A stretch of DNA of 64,000 nt, taken from Natronoflexus pectinivorans (GTDB lineage: Bacteria > Bacteroidota > Bacteroidia > Bacteroidales > Marinilabiliaceae). Position numbers and translations under genes: made by a program. Below, piece by piece: positions 26,174 through 34,600 of the stretch (positions are counted from its first letter, which is position 1; every line of letters starts with the position of its first letter). The DNA is taken from the NCBI RefSeq assembly GCF_004345615.1, contig NZ_SLWK01000001.1, positions 860,666 to 924,665 on the forward strand. Direction: 5' to 3'. The notes under the pieces were generated by a model that was not told where the DNA came from, searched no databases, and worked only from the letters and a program-made list of their open reading frames with translations.

Positions 26174-27622
26174 TTACTGATTAAAATGCATTTTTACTTC
26201 TTCAATTCGAGAATAATACCTTGAACCGTGAGGGTTTTGACAAACGGCACAGCGTTTGGCATAACCGGCAGCACTATAACCTGACATGCCTCCGGCAACA
26301 TTGTAGAGGTTTTTAAAACCATGCTGACTTAGAATGCTTACCCCCAAACTACTGCGATTCCCCGAACTGCAAATCGTAATTATCGTATCGTCCTTATTGA
26401 GATCGATATGCCGTTCACGTAAATCAGCCACCGGGATGTTAACGGCTTTCTCTATATGGCTGTCCTCAAACTCCTGTTTCGCTCTTACATCAAGCAAAAC
26501 GAACTTTTCAGAACCTGTCACCATTTCATGCAAATCTTCAGCTGAAATTTGTGTTACCTGGTTGGTTTTATAACCATTGGTTACCCAGGCGGACATGCCA
26601 CCATCCAGATAACCCACAACACGATCCTGACCAACTCGCCTAAGCCAAACATTTGTTTCATCGGCTTCTTTAAAACTGTCTGATACCACCAGCAAGTCCT
26701 TGTCAATTGGCAGTACCCAACCTGCAAAAGTGGGCAGGTTGCCATTGAAGTCCAGGCTCCACGAACCATGAATGTGCTGACTGCCAAAAGCCAGGTAGCT
26801 GCGGGTATCTACCACAGCAACATTTTCATTTTCAATCATCTCTTTGAAAGTCTTTGCGTTAAGCTCTTTCATACGGGGAAGTTGCGAAATAAGCGCAGGC
26901 CCTTTGCGATTGATCTCGTTGCACCGGCTAAAGTGATCGGGCGCAGGGGGCATGTAATCGGTAAGTGATTTGATGAATTCAGTCTTATCCTTGATTTGCA
27001 ATGCGGCGTTGTATTTCTTTTCGTACCCGATGGTTGATCGCCACTTGGCACCCATTGCCCGTCCGCAAAGAGAGCCGGCACCATGTGCAGGCAGTACTTC
27101 ACAAAAGTCGGGAAGCTTTAAAATCTTATCGAACAGGCTGTGGTATAGCTTTCCGGAAAGCTCTTGGGCTATATCGGGGAATATGTCGGGACGCCCCACA
27201 TCGCCAACAAACAGGGTATCGCCCACAAAAGTGCAAACAGGCTCGTCGCCTCGGGCTCTATCCACAACTACAAAGCACAGATGATCAGGTGAGTGTCCGG
27301 GGGTTTCCAGCACTTTGATATCAATGTCTTCAATCTCTATGGTGTCGCCCTCGCTTAACGCCACATGATCGAAAGTGCATTCTGCCATTTTGGCCACATA
27401 GATTTTTGCGCCGGTTTTTTCTGCAAGGTCCATGTGTCCGGAAATAAAATCGGCATGCATATGAGTTTGCAGAATATGGGTGATTACAACACCCAGTTCG
27501 CGTGCCTCTTTAATGTAAACATCAATGTCGCGTTGCGGGTCAATAACGGCACATGCATCTGATCCTGCCAGGATGTATGAACTGTGGGCAATCTTGTTGA
27601 TGAAATAGTGTTTTATCAGCAT
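26174..27622 (-). CDS. MBL-fold persulfide dioxygenase-like protein fused to two rhodanese domains
   Basis: A 482-residue fusion. Residues 1-240 are an ETHE1/Blh-type metallo-beta-lactamase domain with THMHADFISGH (His54, His56, Asp58, His63), GHSPDHL and GDTLFVGDVGR. Two rhodanese domains follow. The second has a full CSSGNR loop with Cys418; the first has a serine (VVSDSF) where the cysteine should be and is probably inactive. Such fusions oxidise glutathione or protein persulfides and transfer sulfane sulfur to thiosulfate or sulfite. ATG 27622 (MLIKHYF) is preferred to the longer frame from ATG 27655, because family members start at the MLIKHYF-like strand. It is the first gene of the sulfur cassette. 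Confidence 0.9.
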   Translation of the reverse strand: MLIKHYFINKIAHSSYILAGSDACAVIDPQRDIDVYIKEARELGVVITHILQTHMHADFISGHMDLAEKTGAKIYVAKMAECTFDHVALSEGDTIEIEDIDIKVLETPGHSPDHLCFVVVDRARGDEPVCTFVGDTLFVGDVGRPDIFPDIAQELSGKLYHSLFDKILKLPDFCEVLPAHGAGSLCGRAMGAKWRSTIGYEKKYNAALQIKDKTEFIKSLTDYMPPAPDHFSRCNEINRKGPALISQLPRMKELNAKTFKEMIENENVAVVDTRSYLAFGSQHIHGSWSLDFNGNLPTFAGWVLPIDKDLLVVSDSFKEADETNVWLRRVGQDRVVGYLDGGMSAWVTNGYKTNQVTQISAEDLHEMVTGSEKFVLLDVRAKQEFEDSHIEKAVNIPVADLRERHIDLNKDDTIITICSSGNRSSLGVSILSQHGFKNLYNVAGGMSGYSAAGYAKRCAVCQNPHGSRYYSRIEEVKMHFNQ

Positions 27623-27659
27623 GGTGTTGTTTTTAGTTGGTAAAATCAAATTCATTATT

Positions 27660-27971
27660 TTCAGGGAAAATAGTTCCCTATATTTAAGTGCTCAAGCCGC
27701 ACGGGCTTTTACTTTTTTTCAACAGCAAAAAAAAGTAAACAAAAAATGCCGCCGCTGCAGGAAAAAGACTAAAAATCAATATTGTTTTAACCTCATTATC
27801 ATAATTGAAACAAATTGTATTCGGTTGAACTCGTCATAAGCTGTTTACGCACTAAAGAATCAAATTACAATGATGACTCGTTTCTAAAAACCATGAACTC
27901 GCTTCGCTCAAACAACATGGTTTTCTTAACGAAAACAACATTGATTTTTTTAACGCCTTTTTCCTGAGGCG
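27660..27971 (-). repeat. structured repeat, right arm flanking the sulfur cassette
   Basis: Reverse-complement homologue of 23597-23816. It has an extra stretch of about 100 bp (27781-27885) with no counterpart in the left arm; on both sides of that insert the match resumes. Confidence 0.85.
27887..27924. other. hairpin with conserved loop and variable stem (right copy)
   Basis: A perfect 9-bp stem AAAACCATG / CATGGTTTT closes a 20-nt loop that is the complement of TTGTTTGAGCGAAGCGAGTT. The stem sequence differs from the left copy, the loop does not. Confidence 0.75.
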
Positions 27972-28062
27972 GAATGGAAGTTCAATATTTTCAGAAAAAT
28001 TTTATCTTTAAAAAAATTGCATAATTCGGATTTTTTAAAAGGTTTTACCGCGCAGATATAAA

Positions 28063-29853
28063 TTAAATCATAAAGAAATAGAACAGTAAGACTGTAATGG
28101 TTAGGAACAGGATGGTCATTCCGCTGCCTGCCTTGATATAGTCGGCATTGCGATATCCACCCGATGACATCAGGAACGCATTAACCTGATGTGTGGGTAA
28201 GATAAATGAGTTTGCGGCACAAACGGCTGCCATCAGCACCAATGGCCTGGGGTCAATTCCGGCAATGTCTGCCATGCCCATTACCAAGGGGGCCAAGACT
28301 ACAATTGCTCCTACGTTGGACATAAACAGTGAAAAAACCGTTGACAACACACCAACCATCAACACGATGAAAACAGGGTGTAAATCAATCACTACCCTCA
28401 TGATGGATTCGGCAAGAAACATGGCAGCGCCGGTTTTTTGCATGGCCACGCCCAATGGAATCAATCCCGCCAGCAGAAAAACCACTTTCCATTCAATGGC
28501 CTCGTAAGCTTCGCCGATATTCAATACACGGGTTAAAATCATACAAAGAGCCCCGGTAAGAAATGCCATGGAAATGGGAAAACCTACCATAGCCAGGGTA
28601 ATGGCAAATAAAAAGCAGCCTATTGCCGGCCAGGTTTTTGACTTGTCTTTTTTAGGCACTTCAAATTCGGTGAGTACAACAAAGTCACTGCTCTCTTTCA
28701 AATCCTTTATTTTGTCCCACCTGCCGTAAACTATCAGGGTATCACCCGGGCGTATTTCCACATCAGAAAAATCAGCTTCCACTCTTTCCCCATTGTTGAA
28801 TAGGATGACCGGCTCTACAGCGTAGCGTTTTCTCAGGGAGTACTCTCTTAAACATTTCCTGCAAAGTTCTGATCCCGGGGGAATAATTATCTCGGCAAAA
28901 CCGCTGACATTGGGGTTAAAATCATCAGAGAAATAGGGAGACTCAGAGATTACCTCTATCTGAAAGTCTTTTGCAAATTGCTCAATTTTCTCCGCAGAGC
29001 CCAAAATGGCAAGGGTTTGTCCATCCTCAAATTTGGTTTTACGCCAAGGGGCGTAAACCACATCGTCTTCCTTTCCCATGCCTAAGAGGTTAACATGGTA
29101 AGTTTGCCATAAACCAGCCTCTTCCGTTGTTTTTCCAATCAATGAGCTTTCACGGGTGACGGTTAGCAATTTGATGTTTTCTGGTAATTTAAGTCTCTCC
29201 ACCAGCTTTTCCTGCTCTGTTTTTCCTGATTCCCCAACATTCTTTTTGGGTAAAATTTTGCTCCCAAACAGCAAAAAATAACCTACACCCGACAACAGCA
29301 GCACAAGGCCAACAGGAGTTACGCTAAAGAGGTTGTAGGATTCATGGCCTTCATTCAGTAATAGGTCATTAATCAGAATGAGCGGGCCCGAGCCAACCAT
29401 CGTAAGGGTTCCCCCCAGTATGGCTGCAAACCCTATGGGCATGATGAGTGATGATGCAGGAATCTTGGTGCGGCGTGATACCTGCAATATTCCGGGCAAA
29501 AAAAGCGCAGCTGCACCAATGTTTTGAATTAATCCCGACAGTAATCCTGTTGAAATAGATAGTAATCCAACTAAATTTCGTTTTCGGGTGCCAGCCTTTT
29601 TGATTATAAATTTTGAAAATCCATCCATAATTCCGGTGCGGGCAATGCCCCGCCCCAGAATCATCACGCTCAGCATGGCAATTACGGCATTACTGGAAAA
29701 CCCGGAGAACATCTCCTGCGGGATTAATATTCCGGTCCAGCCTAACGCCAGCATGCAGCCTATGGCAACAATGTCGATGCGAACGACATCGAGTACCAGC
29801 ATAATTACTGTTACACTAAGGATTAACAAAACTGTTATAATACCTGAATCCAT
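28063..29853 (-). CDS. SLC13/DASS family permease with two RCK_C (TrkA-C) domains
   Basis: Sodium-coupled anion carrier of 596 residues. An N-terminal membrane half (about residues 1-200) with the GFSSNAVIAML and QNIGAAALFLPG pore hairpins is followed by two cytosolic TrkA-C domains (about 220-390) and a second membrane half with FSLFMSNVGAIVVLAPLVM and ANSFILPTHQVNAFLMSSGGY. Relatives carry sulfate or dicarboxylates; a position beside the sulfur cassette favours sulfate (inference). I chose ATG 29853 (MDSGIITVL): the frame continues to 30000, but those codons are antisense-like extension over a pseudogene and are rich in polar residues. Confidence 0.9.
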   Translation of the reverse strand: MDSGIITVLLILSVTVIMLVLDVVRIDIVAIGCMLALGWTGILIPQEMFSGFSSNAVIAMLSVMILGRGIARTGIMDGFSKFIIKKAGTRKRNLVGLLSISTGLLSGLIQNIGAAALFLPGILQVSRRTKIPASSLIMPIGFAAILGGTLTMVGSGPLILINDLLLNEGHESYNLFSVTPVGLVLLLSGVGYFLLFGSKILPKKNVGESGKTEQEKLVERLKLPENIKLLTVTRESSLIGKTTEEAGLWQTYHVNLLGMGKEDDVVYAPWRKTKFEDGQTLAILGSAEKIEQFAKDFQIEVISESPYFSDDFNPNVSGFAEIIIPPGSELCRKCLREYSLRKRYAVEPVILFNNGERVEADFSDVEIRPGDTLIVYGRWDKIKDLKESSDFVVLTEFEVPKKDKSKTWPAIGCFLFAITLAMVGFPISMAFLTGALCMILTRVLNIGEAYEAIEWKVVFLLAGLIPLGVAMQKTGAAMFLAESIMRVVIDLHPVFIVLMVGVLSTVFSLFMSNVGAIVVLAPLVMGMADIAGIDPRPLVLMAAVCAANSFILPTHQVNAFLMSSGGYRNADYIKAGSGMTILFLTITVLLFYFFMI

Positions 29854-29941
29854 TTTTTTAGTTGAGTTCAGAGGGTTTATGTTCAAACCATTCCGTATGT
29901 CTTTGTTAATATCTCTGTTTTTATCGTTAATGATTTTGTAT

Positions 29942-30300
29942 TTATTCCGGCACCCATACCGAAACGGAACCACCTTGACAACGAAACTCTCCCCATCCAT
30001 CCTTATTAGTAGTTATGGAACCCTCTATATGTTTCGTAATATCAACATAAGTTGTGTCAGGCGAACCTGTTTCCATGTACTTAACTCCCTCATCCCCATT
30101 ACTGATTAAAACAGCCATTCCGCGTTGGTTATCTTTTTTCCCCATTCTTGTCCAGCCAATACAGTTAGGATGATCGAAATAGTAGGTATTTCTAACTCAG
30201 CCAGACTTTTGGAATTTTCTGCCAATTGTTTCCACAATTTCCCATCAGCAGGAGTATAAAAGTGGAAATATTGCATCATTACACCATTTGAAAGAGGCAT
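29942..30300 (-). pseudogene. cytoplasmic alpha-amylase remnant with internal deletion
   Basis: Two short frames are the two ends of a GH13 cytoplasmic alpha-amylase (AmyA type). Frame 1 (30300 downwards) reads NGVMMQYFHFYTPADGKLWK and continues to LAEL, the family's N-terminus. Frame 2 reads YYFDHPNCIGWTRMG, then RGMAVLISNGDEG and WGEFRCQGGSVSVWVPE, the family's C-terminus, ending with the stop at 29942. Everything between, well over 300 residues including all catalytic carboxylates, is missing, and the two parts are in different frames. The junction lies near 30190. The gene cannot make an active enzyme. Confidence 0.88.
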
Positions 30301-30349
30301 ATTTCTTTATTATTGGTATGTATTTAATTTTCAAGTCCTTATTCAGTTC

Positions 30350-31276
30350 TTACCAACTCATTACTCCTTTTTCTGGAGGAGCAGCTTTATCTGCTTCCGC
30401 TTTGCGTTTTGCACTTATTGATTTATTCTTCTTTTGCACAGATTTTTCTGTTCTCTCTGTCCCCTTGGCTTTTTCGTCCAACAAACCATTGGTTTGTTGC
30501 ACATGTTCAAGTGGACTGGCAATATATTGCCAATCTTCTCCCATTTCCGGACTTTTACCTTCGTTCCAAGGACCCTTGAAATCTTTGCCATTTGACATGT
30601 TGAAATATTTGTTGCTAAATCGTGGGTCGCTTTGTAAAATTCCTGGAGGAAAGTTTGGCTGAATGCTGTTTAAAGCTGCTTCAAACATTTGAAAGTGTGC
30701 AACCTCTCTGGTCATTAAAAAACGTAAAGATTCCAGGACTAAAGGATCATCGGTGAATTTCATGAGGTTCTGATAAACCATTTTCGCACTGGTTTCTGCT
30801 CCTATATTTAAACGAAGATCAGCTGTTAAATCTCCCATGCCCATTATGTAAGTTGCACTCCATGGATTGCCAACACTATCGGTAAGTGTAGGTGTTCCAC
30901 CGCTAACAACAAAGAAATGGGGATTTGTCATGGCTTCGTGTATATAATTTTCCTTTGCCGGTTTCCCATCTAACATTTTGGTTAAATCAGATTCGTCCGC
31001 AGCATTTTTTAATTCACCGTTTACGCCGGTTAATAACATTTGAACAGTTGCACCTACAATCTCGAGGTGACTAAACTCTTCGGTAGCAATATCCATGAGC
31101 ATGTCATATACGTCAGGATTTGATTTTCTGCAACCAAAAGCCTGAACAAAATATTGCATGGCTGCTTTGAGTTCTCCATTAGGCCCTCCAAATTGTTCAA
31201 GGAGTAATTTTGCAAAACGTACATCGGGTTTAGAAACCCTTGCGTTGAACTGAAGTTCTTTAACATGATGAAACAT
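30350..31276 (-). CDS. manganese (non-haem) catalase
   Basis: Dimanganese enzyme that splits hydrogen peroxide in the cytosol. The 308-residue product is a ferritin-like four-helix bundle with metal ligands visible as Glu35, Glu67-x-x-His70 (TEEFSHLE), Glu160 and Glu190-x-x-His193 (REVAHFQMFE). The C-terminal 55 residues are a charged, probably disordered tail. ATG 31276 (MFHHVKEL) is the family start; six extra codons to 31294 are possible. About 50 nt upstream is a perfect -7 box preceded by the shared 21-bp-spaced operator (31351-31391), so it belongs to the predicted stress regulon. Confidence 0.95.
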   Translation of the reverse strand: MFHHVKELQFNARVSKPDVRFAKLLLEQFGGPNGELKAAMQYFVQAFGCRKSNPDVYDMLMDIATEEFSHLEIVGATVQMLLTGVNGELKNAADESDLTKMLDGKPAKENYIHEAMTNPHFFVVSGGTPTLTDSVGNPWSATYIMGMGDLTADLRLNIGAETSAKMVYQNLMKFTDDPLVLESLRFLMTREVAHFQMFEAALNSIQPNFPPGILQSDPRFSNKYFNMSNGKDFKGPWNEGKSPEMGEDWQYIASPLEHVQQTNGLLDEKAKGTERTEKSVQKKNKSISAKRKAEADKAAPPEKGVMSW

Positions 31277-31323
31277 AGTTGTAATTTTTAGCAATTGAGC
31301 AAGATTTGTTTATATAGCACAAT

Positions 31324-31391
31324 CAAAATTATTGAGGATTATCGACTATTGCGTTACATAATTTCCTGGAAGAGTTGTATAATTCACACAT
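31324..31391 (-). promoter_or_regulatory. stress-regulon promoter, copy 1 (Mn-catalase)
   Basis: On the minus strand two AATTATGTAA-like boxes are spaced 21 bp start to start (31391-31351; GAATTATACAA then AATTATGTAACGC). The -7 box TAATTTTG (31331-31324) begins 26 nt 3' of the G of the second GTAA. The same arrangement recurs at five other places. Predicted transcription start is near 31318, leaving a leader of about 40 nt before the catalase gene. Confidence 0.85.
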
Positions 31392-31416
31392 CCCTCATTG
31401 AATTTGAAGTGTCTAT

Positions 31417-32202
31417 TTATACAATAGGGTGTCCAATCAGAAATGTAACATTCAAACCATATTTGCTTTTCATTTTTCCTGAACGCCATTTATATGCATA
31501 GGGCTCAACTTCGTTGGCAATTTGCATAAGCTTGGTTGGCTTGTATAAACGAATGATGGAAACAATGCCATCCCAAACTGTACAAAACGGGATAATGGGA
31601 ATGATATAGGTAAACAATATTCTGGAGAAACGGAATGGTTTAAAGAATGGTGTAAAAATGAGGAAAACTAAGGGATGTACAATAAGAATAGCCAGTATAG
31701 CAAGAATGTTTTTATTGCCACCGTCAAAAATCCCAATCCCTGATTTGGCATCAACGGCATTTTTTAAAACTGCTTTGGCCAAACCATTATCGAAATGATG
31801 AAAACTTGAGAAAATTGTTCTGAATCCTTTTAATGATAATGGAACATCGGCAGCATCAACAGGAGAATTATGAAAAGAAATTGCCCCATTGGTTTTGGCT
31901 TTAAGAAATGCATAAGCGCTTGTATTGGGATATTTATCAGTTAGGATAATTTTTATATCAGTCTCAGACAATTGCTTCAGGTCATGATGTATTTGCTCAA
32001 TGGCACCGCCACCGCCCGAGCCTAAATCAATGATCTGATTTGCATTTGTTCTTATTAATTCTTCGATTATCGATGGAGCAATAGGGCGGTAAAAATCAAC
32101 TTTTGTGATGAGGTAACGCAGATAGTCGGTCATGCTTTCCCGTATTGTGTTGGGAAACCATGCCAGGTCTTCAAATTCGAACAGATAATTTCTTAGTTTC
32201 AT
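31417..32202 (-). CDS. class I SAM-dependent methyltransferase with membrane segments
   Basis: A 261-residue protein with the SAM-binding glycine loop IIDLGSGGGGAIEQI near residue 55, followed by an acidic strand end (ILTDKYPN) and an IFSSFHHFDNG motif-IV equivalent. The C-terminal third carries two hydrophobic segments (NILAILAILIVHPLVFLIFTP and ILFTYIIPIIPFC), unusual for a soluble methyltransferase and suggesting a lipid-like substrate or membrane attachment. ATG 32202 (MKLRNYLFEFEDL) is preferred; the upstream extension runs into the repeat hairpin at 32248. The substrate may be a product of the nearby polyketide cluster (inference). Confidence 0.78.
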   Translation of the reverse strand: MKLRNYLFEFEDLAWFPNTIRESMTDYLRYLITKVDFYRPIAPSIIEELIRTNANQIIDLGSGGGGAIEQIHHDLKQLSETDIKIILTDKYPNTSAYAFLKAKTNGAISFHNSPVDAADVPLSLKGFRTIFSSFHHFDNGLAKAVLKNAVDAKSGIGIFDGGNKNILAILAILIVHPLVFLIFTPFFKPFRFSRILFTYIIPIIPFCTVWDGIVSIIRLYKPTKLMQIANEVEPYAYKWRSGKMKSKYGLNVTFLIGHPIV

Positions 32203-32247
32203 GTTATGTGCAATTAAGTTTTGATTATAAATATTTTTTTTCTTCGT

Positions 32248-32305
32248 GTGCTCTTTGTGTCTTTGTGGGAGATATTTTTGTTGCCCACAAAGACACAAAG
32301 AGCAC
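32248..32305. repeat. perfect 22-bp inverted repeat
   Basis: Arms 32248-32269 and 32284-32305 are exact complements and close a 14-nt loop. The right arm contains CACAAAGACACAAAGAG, a sequence type found in repetitive intergenic elements of many bacteria. Confidence 0.8.
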
Positions 32306-32579
32306 AAAGGGATTAGTATTAGCAATACAGATTCTAGGTAGCTGATTAGATAATTTTTCGAATTTTATTATAGACTATAATCTTCATCCGAATAATTTAC
32401 TAATTAACTTATGCACGTCATGATTAAAAGCTTATGGATGAAAGTTGCATGAGTGAGAAACTCACATCAAGAGCATGAATCGAAGATCGACGCAGTCAAT
32501 ACAACTTCTCATGCAAGTTCCATGAGGCCAATAACATAACTTAATTATATACGAATGAAATGATACTGAAAATATAAGA

Positions 32580-32737
32580 TATCAGGGCTACGCCCCTCAT
32601 AATTTATCAATAAATGTTTTCTACGAAGATTACAGGGCTAGCGCCCCTAAGTCATATTAGCACAAATAATTAGGGGCGTAGCCCTGATATTTTCGTAGAA
32701 ATAGATATTACTAATGGTTTTAGGGGCGTAGCCCTGA
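32580..32737. repeat. cluster of four AGGGGCGTAGCCCTGA elements
   Basis: Copies lie at 32580-32597 and 32632-32648 (inverted; the second has a two-base change) and at 32672-32689 and 32722-32737 (direct). The first and third are exact 18-nt complements. The second and third form a larger palindrome with flanking CTACGAA / TTCGTAG arms. Confidence 0.85.
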
Positions 32738-32916
32738 CATCTTTAATATATTCTGTGTCCGCTCACAACTGAATTAATCAGTTGCAAATATTTTGAAAAT
32801 CAAAGCTTTAAATGATATTTCGTTAATATTTCTTATTTTATTGATTATCAGGCATATGAAAATCTATTTTTTTGTGAATACAATTTGCTTATATTTAATG
32901 ATTTACATTTATCTAG

Positions 32917-32996
32917 TCCTGCCATGCGGGACTTCGCTATGCTCAGCATCTAAGATCTAACGGTCTATCCCGATGCATCGGGACTAACGATCTATT
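32917..32996. repeat. dispersed repeat with terminator-like dyad, copy 2
   Basis: Homologous to 24718-24800. Contains the dyad TCCCGATGCATCGGGA and reaches the end of the FAD monooxygenase gene, for which it is likely to act as terminator. Confidence 0.6.
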
Positions 32997-34600
32997 TTTA
33001 ATAATAGTCGATTTAAATGGCTGTTCAAGTTTTCGGTATCGGTTGTAGCTGAACGTATTTCAATGTACATATCAGGGCGAATAAGGTAATATCCAGTGTG
33101 TGCAATACCCAGTATTTTGTAAATCGTATCTGTTTCGGGCAGATGTTTTAACAGTACCGTTGTCAGTTCATACTTATCTGAGATGGATTGTATCTCGGGT
33201 GTTAACTCCTCTGCAAATACCAAAAGCGTATATGCGGATGCATTTAAAATTTGGTGGCTGTTTGTATTTTTGTTTTCATAAGTAAAATCTATGTAAGGGA
33301 GTCGATAACCGGGTTTTGGAGTTTCACGAGAGAATGGCTTTTCCAGATCTTTGTATGTATTGTAATTCGGTTTATAATGAATGTCAATTTGGGAGATGGA
33401 TTTAAAAAACATCAGGCGTGATTTTTCATTGTTTTCCAGTTTTGGAAATATCCTTTTGAAGAAACTTTTCAGAACAAATGTTCTGAACAGCCTGACAGCG
33501 AGATTAGTATTTGTGACCAATCTGAAAATCGCATCGGCATATTGTGCAAATCCTTTTGAGATGCCCAGCCGTTCTGTAGAGTAGGAATCAAGCAATTCCG
33601 GGTTTGCTTTTTGCTTTAGCACAAAAGCCATTTTCCAGGCCAGATTGTGAGCATCCTGAAGTCCGGTATTCATGCCCTGTGCACCAACTGGTGTGTTGAC
33701 GTGTGCCGAATCGCCAGCTAAAAAACAGTTTCCAATCCGAATGTTACGAGCGTACTTTTGTTGTGAATGTGAAACTGAAAACCATTCGGTGTTGTGCAAA
33801 TCAAAATTCAGGTTGTTCCAGTTGCGAAGACCTTTTGTAACAGTTTCCAGAGTAATGTTATTTGTTTTTTTCGCTTTACCGGGAAAACTGCCGTCCACCC
33901 GCCACCTTTGGTTTCTTAATGGAAAAAAACCGGCAACTGACTTTTTCGAAAAATCAAAGTAAATTACCTCTGAACTAAATCTGGATATAAAACCACAGTC
34001 GATAATGAAAATTGGCATAGGGTAGGATATGCCGTTAAAAGGAATATTCAGGGAATTTCTGACGGCACTCCTGCTTCCATCAGCACCTATTAAATATTTT
34101 GAGGTTATTGTTTGTTCATATCCATCAGGCATTGTCACCCCGGTTATTATCCTGTTTTCATCTTCTTCAAAGCTATTTAAACGAACATTTCTTTCAACAT
34201 TACATCCATGCTTTTCCAGGAATTTCAGCATTAATTGCTCCGTTTTAGATTGCTCGAGCATGAGCAGAAAAGGGAATTGAGAAAGATTCCGGCCGATGTC
34301 TTTTATTGAAGTGCTTGCTATTTTTTCTCCATTGTATAAAACATCTATTTTATCAGCAATGATTCCCTCCGTTATCGCTTCACTTGCAATTCCCAACTGC
34401 TCAAATATTTCAAGGGTTCGGGCTTGAACAATAAGTGCTCCAGAATTTTGCGAAGAAGCAGTATTTTTATCAATGATACGAAATGAAACCTGGTGAAGAG
34501 CCAATTGACAGGCCATCATCAAACCTGTCGGTCCCGCACCAACAATCAGGACTTCGGTGGTATTATGCGGAGAATGTGCCATAATTGCTGGTTTTTCCAA
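32984..34600 (-). CDS. FAD-dependent aromatic monooxygenase
   Basis: A 538-residue class A flavoprotein hydroxylase of the PheA/MhpA/UbiH type. It has the FAD Rossmann motif VLIVGAGPTGLMMACQ (residues 18-33), the DG motif LIGADGSRSAVR, and the GD motif NCFLAGDSAHVNTPVGAQGMN that contacts the flavin ribityl chain; a thioredoxin-like C-terminal domain follows. It overlaps the upstream methyltransferase gene by 38 bp, which indicates coupled translation. In type III polyketide clusters such enzymes hydroxylate the resorcinol or pyrone ring, and that role is inferred here. Confidence 0.88.
   Translation of the reverse strand: MEKPAIMAHSPHNTTEVLIVGAGPTGLMMACQLALHQVSFRIIDKNTASSQNSGALIVQARTLEIFEQLGIASEAITEGIIADKIDVLYNGEKIASTSIKDIGRNLSQFPFLLMLEQSKTEQLMLKFLEKHGCNVERNVRLNSFEEDENRIITGVTMPDGYEQTITSKYLIGADGSRSAVRNSLNIPFNGISYPMPIFIIDCGFISRFSSEVIYFDFSKKSVAGFFPLRNQRWRVDGSFPGKAKKTNNITLETVTKGLRNWNNLNFDLHNTEWFSVSHSQQKYARNIRIGNCFLAGDSAHVNTPVGAQGMNTGLQDAHNLAWKMAFVLKQKANPELLDSYSTERLGISKGFAQYADAIFRLVTNTNLAVRLFRTFVLKSFFKRIFPKLENNEKSRLMFFKSISQIDIHYKPNYNTYKDLEKPFSRETPKPGYRLPYIDFTYENKNTNSHQILNASAYTLLVFAEELTPEIQSISDKYELTTVLLKHLPETDTIYKILGIAHTGYYLIRPDMYIEIRSATTDTENLNSHLNRLLLKIDR

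Larger units (their letters stand above)
27623..28062. other. intergenic region with repeat, 440 bp
   Basis: Contains the promoter region of the sulfur cassette (TGAATTTG, a near -7 box on the minus strand around 27650) and the right arm of the flanking inverted repeat. No gene seen. Confidence 0.6.
32203..32983. other. repeat-rich intergenic region, 781 bp
   Basis: No gene seen. It holds a perfect 22-bp hairpin (32248-32305), four copies of an AGGGGCGTAGCCCTGA element (32580-32737) and a terminator-like dispersed repeat (32917-32996). Confidence 0.75.

Noticed and set aside
29854..30000. Longer start for the SLC13 permease
   Set aside because: The 49 extra codons are polar, lie over the alpha-amylase remnant, and the family begins at MDSGIITVL-type membrane sequence.
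32203..32325. Longer start for the methyltransferase at 31417
   Set aside because: The extension runs through the repeat hairpin and lacks methyltransferase character; MKLRNYLF is a normal opening.
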